This document shows, piece by piece, positions 1 through 6,268 of a stretch of 11,813 bases of DNA; positions within the stretch are counted from its first letter, which is position 1, and every line of letters starts with the position of its first letter. The stretch comes from Burkholderiales bacterium. GTDB taxonomy: Bacteria; Actinomycetota; Thermoleophilia; Gaiellales; Gaiellaceae. The position numbers and the translations under genes are program-made. Where the stretch lies: positions 1-11,813 of the forward strand of contig JAICUZ010000053.1 of assembly GCA_025935595.1 (NCBI GenBank). The letters are read 5' to 3'. The notes beneath the pieces were generated by a model. The model worked only from the letters and a program-made list of their open reading frames with translations, searched no databases and was not told the DNA's origin.

Positions 1-306
1 CGAGAACGACGCGAGCGGACGTTCGACGATCAGCGCCGCCTGCGGGACGAGCAGGATCGCCGCGAGGACGAACAGGAACGCGATCGCGAGGTTCCGGAGC
101 GTGTCCTGCGGCAGTCCGAGCTTGTCGAGGATCCACGTCGCGAACAGCGTGAACACGCTGAAGCTCACGACGAGCCCGGCGATCACGCGAAGCGGCTTGC
201 GGCCCGACGCGCCGCCTGCCAGCAGGATCGGCAGCACCGGGAGGACGCAGGGCGAGATCGCGGTGATCACGCCGGCGACGAACCCGATCAGGAGCAGGAG
301 CACCAT
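1..306 (-). CDS. CcdA/DipZ-type cytochrome c biogenesis membrane protein (N-terminal part, cut by window edge)
   Basis: This is the first 102 residues of a protein that continues beyond base 1. The CcdA/DsbD transmembrane family carries electrons across the membrane from cytoplasmic thioredoxin to extracytoplasmic thiol proteins, supporting cytochrome c maturation or periplasmic redox repair. The start reads MVLLLLIGFVAGVITAISPC and continues VLPVLPILLAGG. The SPCVLPVLP motif with its reactive Cys20 is the hallmark of the family, and its wording matches the mycobacterial DipZ subgroup. Three hydrophobic segments are visible, at about residues 1-30, 40-60 and 74-95. The start is ATG at 306, supported by an AGAAGGA ribosome site four bases upstream. 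The start lies 35 bases after the helicase stop on the same strand, so co-transcription is likely. Whether it is a short CcdA or a long DipZ fusion with thioredoxin-like domains cannot be told from this fragment. Confidence 0.85.
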   Translation of the reverse strand, partial: MVLLLLIGFVAGVITAISPCVLPVLPILLAGGASGRKPLRVIAGLVVSFSVFTLFATWILDKLGLPQDTLRNLAIAFLFVLAAILLVPQAALIVERPLASFS

Positions 307-310
307 GTGG

Positions 311-317
311 TCCTTCT
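311..317 (-). promoter_or_regulatory. Shine-Dalgarno site of the CcdA-like gene
   Basis: AGAAGGA on the minus strand lies four bases before the ATG at 306. It is one of the few clear ribosome sites in the window and fits an internal operon gene that needs its own initiation signal after the helicase stop. Confidence 0.6.
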
Positions 318-341
318 ACCGACCCACGGGTTTCGCGGATG

Positions 342-2885
342 TTACGCCGCGTCTTCGGCTTGGAGCTCGGGCCCGGCTTCCGCGGCCGGCTTCTTGCGGC
401 GGCGGCGGCGCTTCTTCGGCGGCGGTGCCTCGCCGCCGGTCTCCTTCGGCGTCTCGGAAGTCGCGTTCTGCGTCTCCGGCGCCGTGCCCTCGGCCGGCTT
501 CTTCTTGCGGCGCCTGCGCCGCCGCGTGCGCGACGGGCCGGTCTTCGGCTGCGGCAGGCTCTCGGAGATCCAGCCGGCTACCTCGTTGATCGTGCCGAGC
601 CGCTCGCGCGCCGCCTCGAGCAGTTGCGTCGCGCGCGGCGTGTAGCCCTCGGCCGACGCGAGCAGCGCCGCACCGACCTCGCGCGGCATCTCGAGGGCTG
701 CGTTCACGAGCTTTGCTGCGTTCTCCTCGTGCCGGTGCCCGCGCGAGTTGGCGAGTGCGCCGAGGAGACGCTTTGCGTCCGGGTACTCCTGCGACGCCTT
801 GCGGTCGAGCTGCTTACGGACCGCACGCGAAAGCCGCCACGTCCAACGGGCGAGAATCTGATCGGGAGCGTCGGGCTTGCCTTCGCCGATCGCGCGCAAA
901 AGGATGCGAACGCCGGCAGCGCGATCCTTCTCCCACGGCGGCGCTTGCGAGACGAGCGTCACGAGGTCGTCGAAGTCGGCGCGCTCGACGCGCATCGACA
1001 CGCGATCGGCAAGCGCGATCAGCCGCAGCCGGCGGTTCGGGTTCTGCGCGGCGCACGTGGAGAGGAACGTCTCCATCGCGCGCTTGGACGCACCGCGCGC
1101 GGTGAGCTTCTCGACGAACGCTGCGCGCTCGTCGAAGCGCAGCTGGCGGCCGGCGATCTCGCCCCAGAACTCTTGCTCGTCCTCGTCGAGGAACTTCGGA
1201 TCGACGCGCTGCCACTCCCGCGCGATCACCATCTTGCGGCGCAGCACGTCGGGCGTGACCGGGACGAGCCACGGTGCCGGCGTGAGCCGCCGGCGCGCGC
1301 GCCGCTGCATCCGCCGGCGCGGCGCGGGCGTCACCCGAGCGCCCTCGCGGTAGAAGTCTGCGTCGAGCAGAGAATGCAGCGAGACGACGCGCTCGTTGTG
1401 CGTCGCCGCCTTCGGCGTGAAGTCGACGACGATTCCCGCTTCCTTGCGCGGATGGATGCGCATGATGCGGCCGATGCGCTGCTGGTAGACGCGCTTCGAC
1501 GCGGTCGGTGCGAGGTGCATGATCACCGTCGCACGCGGCGAGTTCCAGCCCTCGGCGAGCAGCATCGCGTTGATCAGCACGTCGATCTCCCCGCGCTCGT
1601 ACGCGGCCAGGATCTCCGCCAGCTTCACGGGCGGCGTGCGCCCCGACACCGCCTCCGCCTTGATGCCGGCGGCGCGGAATGCGGTCGCGAGGTTGTACGC
1701 GTGGTCGACGCCCGCCGCGTAGACGACGCCCGGCGTGTCGCCGAAGCGCTCGCGGTAGAGCGTTGCCGCGGCCATGTTGAGCGCCTCGTGGTCGAGCGCT
1801 TGCGCGAGTGCGCGTTCCTCGAAGTCGCCGCCGACGATCGGCACCTGGTTGATCGCCGCGACCGGTGGCACGCGGAGGCAGCGGAGCGGCGCGATCAACC
1901 CGCGCCGGGCGGCGTCTGTGAGCGGCAGGTCGTCGACGGAGGCGGGGAAGACGTCCGAGACCTGCTTCGCGATCAGCTCTTCCGTCGCCGTCATGCCGAT
2001 GTAGACCGGCTCGTCGAGGGAGCGGATCGCCGCCGACGTCTTCTCGCCGAGCGCGGTGTGGGCCTCGTCGCAGATCACGAGCTCGTACACGTGCCGCGCG
2101 ATCTCCTTCACGTGTCGCGCGAACCACGCGTACGTCTGGATCGTGATCGGCGCGGCCGGGCGCTTCGCCGTGTGCCCGTCGAGGACTGCCTCGGTCAGCC
2201 GGTCGCCGTAACCATGCTCGGTGAGCTCGCGACGGAACTGGTCGACGAGGAGGCGACGGTGCGTGAGGATCAGGACGCCTTCGGTGCGCGCCGCCTCGAC
2301 GAAGCCCGCGGCGGCGATCGTCTTGCCTGAAGCCGTCGGGTGGCGGAAGCGGTAGCGCCGCACCGCACCGGGATCCTCCTGCGGCTCGGGCGGCAGCTCC
2401 TCGTCGTCGCCGTCCGGTGCGAGGTCGAGCTCGTCCTCCGGCTCGTCGTCGTCCTCGGGCGGTTCGGCGTCGCCGTTGCCGTTCGCGTGCCCGTTGCCGT
2501 TCCCGTTCTCGCTCTTCTGTACGGCTGCGATCAGCTCGGTGAGCATCCCGGCGAGCGCGTCGACCTGGTGGCGACGCAGCTCGGTGCCGGAGGCAAGCCT
2601 CGGTGGCCGCTCGGAGAGCACGCGCTCGAGGCCGAGCATGAGTGCGAAGCGCACCTGCCAGTCGCTCGACGGCTCCTTCGCGCCTGCATCCATCTCCGCG
2701 AGCGCGTCGTCGAGCGCGCGCCTGCGCGCTGTGCCGGGTGCGAGGACCGCCTCCGGATCTTCGTCAGCCCGGAGGAAGGGCTCGCCGGCCCATGCTTCTG
2801 CGCGGAGCGCGTCGGCCCGCATGGCTGACGCTGCCTCCGACTCGCTCGGAGAGTGCGTAGTGGTTTCTGACAATGCGTCCGGCAC
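342..2885 (-). CDS. SF2 DEAD/DEAH-box helicase with acidic insert and twin basic C-terminal tails
   Basis: This 847-residue superfamily 2 helicase or translocase resembles the Res/SSL2-like group and is an ATP-dependent nucleic-acid motor. The visible motifs are RRHQVDAL (about 104-111, Q-like), Walker A PTASGKT (183-189), DEAH (273-276), TAT (299-301), LAEGWNSPRA (443-452) and QQRIGRIMR (468-476), so both RecA lobes look intact. Between the Q-like motif and Walker A lies a low-complexity insert: Asn-Gly repeats (127-138), then a strongly acidic stretch (141-171). After about residue 505 comes a helical, Arg-rich region with no domain I recognise. It ends in two Arg/Lys blocks (788-796 and 824-832) joined by a Pro/Glu/Thr linker. 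The start is uncertain. The long form uses GTG at 2885, with a GAGGAG site 14 bases away. An in-frame ATG at 2822 with GGAGG 11 bases upstream is an equally good start and gives 826 residues. The DNA or RNA substrate is unknown. No nuclease or methylase partner of a restriction system is adjacent. Confidence 0.85.
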   Translation of the reverse strand: MPDALSETTTHSPSESEAASAMRADALRAEAWAGEPFLRADEDPEAVLAPGTARRRALDDALAEMDAGAKEPSSDWQVRFALMLGLERVLSERPPRLASGTELRRHQVDALAGMLTELIAAVQKSENGNGNGHANGNGDAEPPEDDDEPEDELDLAPDGDDEELPPEPQEDPGAVRRYRFRHPTASGKTIAAAGFVEAARTEGVLILTHRRLLVDQFRRELTEHGYGDRLTEAVLDGHTAKRPAAPITIQTYAWFARHVKEIARHVYELVICDEAHTALGEKTSAAIRSLDEPVYIGMTATEELIAKQVSDVFPASVDDLPLTDAARRGLIAPLRCLRVPPVAAINQVPIVGGDFEERALAQALDHEALNMAAATLYRERFGDTPGVVYAAGVDHAYNLATAFRAAGIKAEAVSGRTPPVKLAEILAAYERGEIDVLINAMLLAEGWNSPRATVIMHLAPTASKRVYQQRIGRIMRIHPRKEAGIVVDFTPKAATHNERVVSLHSLLDADFYREGARVTPAPRRRMQRRARRRLTPAPWLVPVTPDVLRRKMVIAREWQRVDPKFLDEDEQEFWGEIAGRQLRFDERAAFVEKLTARGASKRAMETFLSTCAAQNPNRRLRLIALADRVSMRVERADFDDLVTLVSQAPPWEKDRAAGVRILLRAIGEGKPDAPDQILARWTWRLSRAVRKQLDRKASQEYPDAKRLLGALANSRGHRHEENAAKLVNAALEMPREVGAALLASAEGYTPRATQLLEAARERLGTINEVAGWISESLPQPKTGPSRTRRRRRRKKKPAEGTAPETQNATSETPKETGGEAPPPKKRRRRRKKPAAEAGPELQAEDAA

Positions 2886-2950
2886 GCCTGCGGTGCCGAC
2901 TCCTCAAAGGTTGCGCCAGCGGGGTGTTCCCGTTCGCGTGGCGCAGGCTC

Positions 2951-2956
2951 ACAATA
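2951..2956 (-). promoter_or_regulatory. Candidate -10 box for the helicase-ccdA transcript
   Basis: The minus-strand hexamer TATTGT sits in the 96-base gap between the PrmC-like stop and the helicase start. It is identical to the candidate -10 of the MFS gene at 9916. No convincing -35 is visible. A start of transcription here would give a leader of about 60 bases carrying the GAGGAG site. Read-through from the upstream methyltransferase gene is the alternative. Confidence 0.35.
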
Positions 2957-2981
2957 GCCGATCAGGAGGACGAATGGGAGG

Positions 2982-3545
2982 TTAGGCCGCCGCGGCGACC
3001 ATCGACTCGAGCCGTGAGCGCAGCCAGGGCAGCTCGCTCCGCTCGGCCTCGAGCACTTCGCCGTCGAACTGGATGACGATGCCGCCGGTGGGTGCAAGAT
3101 GGTCGGCCGCAGCCGCAAACAGCCGCCGGTAGTGGTCGAGCCCGTCGCCGGTCGAGAAGACGGCCTTCGCCGGCTCGTCCTCGTACCCCGGCGTGTCGGG
3201 GGAGAGATACGGCAGGTTCGCGACGATCAGGTCGAGATCGTGTGGGATCCCTTCGAGCAGGTCGCCGTGCACGAGATGCACCTGCGCGCCGAGCCGTTCG
3301 GCGTTCGTCGACGCGAGCGAGAGCGCGCTCGCGCACGTGTCGGTCGCCCATACCTCCACGGTCGGGAGGAGCAGCGCGAGTGTGATCGCGATCGCCCCCG
3401 ACCCCGTACCGACGTCGGCGACCCGGGCCGGCCCGTCGCCGATCCGGTCGAGCGCCGCATCGACGAGCTTCTCCGTCGCCGGCCGCGGCGAGAACACCCG
3501 GCCGGGATCGGTGAGGAATGTGAGTCCGTGGAAGCGTGTAGTCAT
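2982..3545 (-). CDS. PrmC/HemK-like class I SAM methyltransferase (catalytic domain only)
   Basis: This 187-residue SAM-dependent methyltransferase resembles the catalytic half of PrmC/HemK, which methylates the glutamine of the GGQ motif in release factors. Visible features are FSPRPATEKLVDAAL (18-32, like the PRPETE region of PrmC), motif I DVGTGSG (44-50), an acidic residue after strand 2 (D69), GDLLEG (94-99) and the substrate motif NLPY (110-113) in place of the usual NPPY. A later segment, EPAKAVFSTGDGLDHYRRL, matches the EPxxAL/GxDGLxxY region of the family. The N-terminal helical domain of about 80-90 residues found in full PrmC (around 280 residues) is absent. The likely target is therefore a protein Gln/Asn or related amide, but the true release-factor enzyme may be encoded elsewhere. 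The start is ATG at 3545, with a -10-like TACTAA only five bases upstream and no Shine-Dalgarno, which suggests a leaderless message. The stop is TAA, and the helicase follows after 96 bases. Confidence 0.85.
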   Translation of the reverse strand: MTTRFHGLTFLTDPGRVFSPRPATEKLVDAALDRIGDGPARVADVGTGSGAIAITLALLLPTVEVWATDTCASALSLASTNAERLGAQVHLVHGDLLEGIPHDLDLIVANLPYLSPDTPGYEDEPAKAVFSTGDGLDHYRRLFAAAADHLAPTGGIVIQFDGEVLEAERSELPWLRSRLESMVAAAA

Positions 3546-3568
3546 CTCTCTTAGTACAACGTAGCCAG
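3546..3568. promoter_or_regulatory. 23-base divergent promoter region, probably leaderless both ways
   Basis: Only 23 bases separate the divergent ATG codons at 3545 (minus) and 3569 (plus). On the minus strand TACTAA (3556-3551) is five bases from the start codon. On the plus strand TACAAC (3555-3560) is eight bases from the ATG. The two hexamers overlap, so the promoters probably compete, and each -35 region must lie inside the other gene. Neither side has an AGGAG-like ribosome site. Confidence 0.45.
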
Positions 3569-4192
3569 ATGGAATGGATTCCCTTCGTCCGTGACCGTCA
3601 ATCGCGCTTCGCCGAGCAGCACGGCGAGCTGGACGAGCGGTCGCTCGTCCGCAAGGGGAACGCCGCCTACGCCGCCGGCCTCGGGCTGCTCATGACGGGC
3701 GATCCGGCGGCGGCGGAGTGGTTCGGGCGGGCCGCCGCGACCTGGCGCGAGAGCTGGCAGGGCGGCGAGTCGTGGGGCCGCCCGATCGGCGCGATCAAGG
3801 CGTCGCTGCTCGCCGGCGACGCAGCGGCGGCAGAAGAGCACGCGCGGTGGGCGCTCGACGCCGGCGCGGAGAGCTCGGAGTCGCCGATCGGTCGCTATGC
3901 GGCGGCGCTCGGCCTCCTGGTGCTCGAGCGCTGGGCGGATGCCCGCCACGTCGCCGACTCGCTGCGCGAGCGCGACGACTTCCCGCACGACGTCGCCGAT
4001 GCGCTCGCCTACGTCTCGGCGCACGACGTGGTCGGTTACGCCGAGGCGATCGAGGCCGTGGTCGCGAGCTTCGAGACGAGGACCGCGTACCTCGAAGATG
4101 CACGCGTCGCCGACACGGCGCTCGTCCTCGACGTGCTCGCGCGCCGGCGCGGCATCGAGCTCGACCTGCCCGAGTCGGACCTCCTGCCTTAG
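3569..4192 (+). CDS. Conserved-looking helical (TPR-like) protein of unknown function
   Basis: This 207-residue soluble protein has no family I can name with confidence. It is mostly alanine-rich helices. Helix pairs at about 30-62, 73-97 and 106-132 have the small-residue spacing of tetratricopeptide-like repeats (for example GLGLLMTGDPAAAEWFGRA and IKASLLAGDAAAAEEHAR). The C-terminal third (about 150-207) looks more specific, with FETRTAYLEDARVADTALV followed by a helix and an ending ESDLLP. There is no signal peptide, membrane segment or metal motif. Codon use is typical of the region and the frame is open throughout, so I take it as a real gene. The ATG at 3569 lies eight bases from a -10-like box with no ribosome site. 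It ends tail to tail with the ArsR-like gene, the stops sharing the bases TTAG. A TPR-like adaptor or an immunity-type protein are both possible; nothing here decides. Confidence 0.75.
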   Translation: MEWIPFVRDRQSRFAEQHGELDERSLVRKGNAAYAAGLGLLMTGDPAAAEWFGRAAATWRESWQGGESWGRPIGAIKASLLAGDAAAAEEHARWALDAGAESSESPIGRYAAALGLLVLERWADARHVADSLRERDDFPHDVADALAYVSAHDVVGYAEAIEAVVASFETRTAYLEDARVADTALVLDVLARRRGIELDLPESDLLP

Positions 4193-4731
4193 TCGGTCTC
4201 GCCCTGCTCGATCGCCGGGTGGAAGGCGAACGTGACGGTCTGGAGCGGCTCCGACTCGTCTTCGAGCTCGGTGAGCTCCTGCACGAGCCGGCGCAGCAGG
4301 TCGCGCACGGTCTCCGGCGCGAGGCGCGTGTGCACCTGCGCGCTCCGGAACCGGCCCTTCGCGGCATGCGCATCGAAGCCGCGCTCGAGCTCGCGGAGCT
4401 GCGCAGCCTGGAGCTCGCTGGCGCCGCCGGCCGCGCGGATGTCGCTCCCGACCTTCAGGTGCTTCGCGACCGCGCGGTACGGCTTCTCACGGCCGGCCGC
4501 CTCGGCGCGTTCGATCAACCCGGCGCGATGGAGCATGCGGACGTGGAAGTGGAGGTGGCCTGGATCGACCGCCAGCCGGGCTGCGAGCTCGCGATTCGTC
4601 AGCGGCTCGTCCGACTGGCCGAGCGCCTGCAGAACCTTGAGGCGCAGCGGATGGCCGAGCGCCTTCAGCTGCTCGGGCCGGTCGAGCTCGAGGACGTCGG
4701 CCGGGCTCGCCTGCGGCTGCGGGGTGCTCAT
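4189..4731 (-). CDS. ArsR-like winged-helix transcriptional regulator (HTH_20 type)
   Basis: This is a 180-residue DNA-binding regulator. Residues 15-90 form a winged helix: DRPEQLKALGHPLRLKVLQA is the ArsR-like entry helix, LTNRELAARLAVDPGHLHFH (44-63) the helix-turn-helix, and REKPYRAVA (81-89) the wing strand. The remaining 90 residues are a helical dimerisation or effector region ending LQTVTFAFHPAIEQ, a layout common among actinobacterial HTH_20 regulators. No cysteine metal site of the classical ArsR or SmtB type is visible, so the signal is probably not a metal. Its ATG overlaps the stop of the 6-phosphogluconolactonase gene as ATGA, so translation is likely coupled and it is co-expressed with that operon. 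The targets are unknown. Autoregulation of the glycosylase-lactonase-regulator operon is possible but no operator is evident. Confidence 0.85.
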   Translation of the reverse strand: MSTPQPQASPADVLELDRPEQLKALGHPLRLKVLQALGQSDEPLTNRELAARLAVDPGHLHFHVRMLHRAGLIERAEAAGREKPYRAVAKHLKVGSDIRAAGGASELQAAQLRELERGFDAHAAKGRFRSAQVHTRLAPETVRDLLRRLVQELTELEDESEPLQTVTFAFHPAIEQGETD

Positions 4732-5402
4732 CGCCCGTCCAACTTATCCCCTGCGGCGTGATCGAGGAAGACTTCGACCTGACGTACCCGCCGCGAGAGG
4801 CTGGCAGGAACGTCGGGCGTGACATCGCCGCCGAATGCGTGCGCGACCGCATCCGCTTTCGCTGCGCCCGAGACGAGGAACACGATGCGCGTTGCGGCCT
4901 GGATGGTCGGCACCGTGAATGTGACCCGGTGGACCCACGGCTCGAGCCCGGCGGGGCCGTCGGTCGCGCGCCGATCGGTGACCTCGAGCTGCGGCGAGCC
5001 GGGGAAGAGTGATGCCATGTGCCCGTCGGGGCCGAGCCCGAGCAGCAGGAAGTCGAGCGTCACGCCCGCGAGCGCCGCGTCGAGCTCGTCCGCGGCTTCG
5101 GTCGCTGGTGCCTCCCCGCGGATCCGGTGGATCGCAGCGGGCGGCACTTCGAGCGAGTCGAGCAGCGTCTCCTTCGCGAGGCGGTAGTTCGAGCGCGCGT
5201 CGTCGGGCGGTACGCACCGCTCGTCTCCCCACCAGAGCGTGACCTTGCTCCAGTCGGGCTCGCACTCCGCCGCCCGCCGGTAGGCGCTCCCGGGCGTCGA
5301 ACCGCCGGTGAGGACGATCGAGCCGCCCGCGCGCGCCTGCTCGGCGAGCAGTTCCCCGACCACGGCGGCGGGGTCGTCGACGATGTGGATGTCAGGCCGC
5401 AA
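4728..5402 (-). CDS. pgl: 6-phosphogluconolactonase
   Basis: This cytoplasmic enzyme of the oxidative pentose phosphate pathway hydrolyses 6-phospho-D-glucono-1,5-lactone to 6-phosphogluconate. With the start chosen here it has 224 residues, slightly short for the family (about 230-260). The diagnostic motifs are all present: LTGGSTPGSAYR (31-42), WWGDERCVPPDDARSNY (57-73) and GLGPDGHMASLFPG (122-135), including the expected Asp126 and His128. Near the end GAAKADAV and PASL also fit. The start is a judgement. The first strand IHIVDD needs an initiation codon just before it, and the only plausible one is TTG at 5402, which overlaps the glycosylase stop by 11 bases and has no clear ribosome site. 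Translation is probably coupled to the upstream gene. The frame stays open upstream to 5630, but that part reads as shadow of the glycosylase. Zwf and Gnd partners are not in this window. Confidence 0.9.
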   Translation of the reverse strand: MRPDIHIVDDPAAVVGELLAEQARAGGSIVLTGGSTPGSAYRRAAECEPDWSKVTLWWGDERCVPPDDARSNYRLAKETLLDSLEVPPAAIHRIRGEAPATEAADELDAALAGVTLDFLLLGLGPDGHMASLFPGSPQLEVTDRRATDGPAGLEPWVHRVTFTVPTIQAATRIVFLVSGAAKADAVAHAFGGDVTPDVPASLSRRVRQVEVFLDHAAGDKLDGR

Positions 5403-6240
5403 GCGGCAAGGGTACGAAACCCCGGGCGTAGCCCGCGAGGAGGTACACGCTCGCGAGCCCCGACCACTCGCCGTAGGGCCGAAGCAGCTGGTCGCTCTCC
5501 TCGGCCTCGACCCACCGGCCCCACAGTGCGGATGCGAGCTTCGCGAGCCCGAGGTCGCGGTAGAGGCCGAACTCGTAGCGGCCGAGGCCTTCGACGCACA
5601 CAACGCCGACCGACCACGGGCCGAGCCCACGTTCGCGGGTCAGGCGCGCGACGACTTTGTCGGTCGGCACTGACTTCAGCCGCTCGAGTTCGAGCGTGCG
5701 GCAGAGCCGGATCAGCGCTCCGGCGCGACGAGCGCCGAGCCCGAGCCGTGCGAGCTCGGCCGGCGAGTAGCGCGCCAGGTCGGCGCAGGTCGGCGGCGCG
5801 TGCAGTCCGCCGAGCTCCGCCGTCGTCGCGCGCACGATCGTCCGCTCGATCTGCCGCGCGCGGCTCGCCTGGATCAGCTGGCCCGCGACGGCGCGCAGGA
5901 GCGCCTGCGCGACGGTGCCGGTGCGCATCGGCCGCAATCCGCGCAGCTGCCGGACGCTCTCGCCGAGCAGCGGGTCGTCGGCGAAGCGACGCAGGAACTC
6001 CGAGTGGTCGTCGTCGAGCCCCAGCGCGAAGCGCACGTGGTCGACGCCGGCGTCGCTCTCGGCAGCGACGACGATCCTGCCGTCCGGCCGCTGCAGCGCA
6101 TGGACGCGCTCGAGCCGGTCGCCGACGCGCACCGTGGCGCGGTACGTCCCCGCGGTCACGACGCGGGTCGCGTCGCTCGCGTGCCGGCCCGAGAGGCGGA
6201 GGGAGTACGGCCCCTTCGGGCGGAGCTCGGCACGGATCAC
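5392..6240 (-). CDS. AlkA-type DNA-3-methyladenine glycosylase (HhH-GPD superfamily)
   Basis: This 282-residue base-excision repair enzyme is predicted to cut the N-glycosidic bond of alkylated purines. The C-terminal two-thirds carries the HhH-GPD fold. LRAVAGQLIQASRARQIERT (115-134) matches the conserved start of the AlkA catalytic domain, and LARLGLGARRAGALIRLC (163-180) is a helical segment. GLGPWSVGVVCVEGLGRYEF (205-224) is the helix-hairpin-helix, followed by YRDLGLAK (227-234), whose Asp229 is the predicted catalytic aspartate. Residues 1-100 resemble the AlkA N-terminal beta domain. There is no 4Fe-4S cysteine cluster, which argues against EndoIII or MutY. The start is GTG at 6240, six bases from a -10-like TAGACT with no ribosome site, again suggesting leaderless expression. 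It is the first gene of an operon with pgl and the ArsR-like gene. An Ada-like alkylation response cannot be inferred from this context. Confidence 0.85.
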   Translation of the reverse strand: MIRAELRPKGPYSLRLSGRHASDATRVVTAGTYRATVRVGDRLERVHALQRPDGRIVVAAESDAGVDHVRFALGLDDDHSEFLRRFADDPLLGESVRQLRGLRPMRTGTVAQALLRAVAGQLIQASRARQIERTIVRATTAELGGLHAPPTCADLARYSPAELARLGLGARRAGALIRLCRTLELERLKSVPTDKVVARLTRERGLGPWSVGVVCVEGLGRYEFGLYRDLGLAKLASALWGRWVEAEESDQLLRPYGEWSGLASVYLLAGYARGFVPLPLAA

Positions 6241-6246
6241 GATCCG

Positions 6247-6252
6247 AGTCTA
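6247..6252 (-). promoter_or_regulatory. -10 box of the glycosylase-pgl-regulator operon
   Basis: TAGACT on the minus strand (TANNNT pattern) lies exactly six bases before the GTG at 6240. With normal -10 to start-site spacing the transcript would begin at or next to the start codon. No Shine-Dalgarno intervenes. Confidence 0.45.
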
Positions 6253-6256
6253 GGCG

Positions 6257-6262
6257 TACGCT
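6257..6262 (+). promoter_or_regulatory. -10 box of the methyltransferase-glycan ligase operon
   Basis: TACGCT (TANNNT pattern) lies exactly six bases before the ATG at 6269, mirroring the minus-strand box four bases away. It is the second half of a 28-base divergent intergenic region with no visible ribosome sites. Confidence 0.45.
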
Positions 6263-6268
6263 CAGCGG

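Noticed and set aside
339..2330. A 663-codon open frame on the plus strand opposite the helicase
   Set aside because: It is an Arg/Leu-rich translation with no domain resemblance. The minus-strand helicase motifs explain the sequence; such long antisense frames are expected in very GC-rich DNA.
2466..2520. Repetitive GTTGCC/GTTCC units resembling a short tandem repeat or regulatory array
   Set aside because: They are simply the codons of the Asn-Gly repeat in the helicase insert, in frame with the protein.
2961..2985. Plus-strand AGGAGG followed by ATG GGA GGT TAG
   Set aside because: A good ribosome site, but the frame encodes only three residues and nothing follows on that strand.
342..3545. 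The idea that methyltransferase plus helicase form a restriction-modification or BREX/DISARM-like defence system
   Set aside because: The methyltransferase is PrmC-like (protein amide type, with no DNA-recognition domain), no nuclease is adjacent, and the downstream gene is a CcdA-type redox protein.
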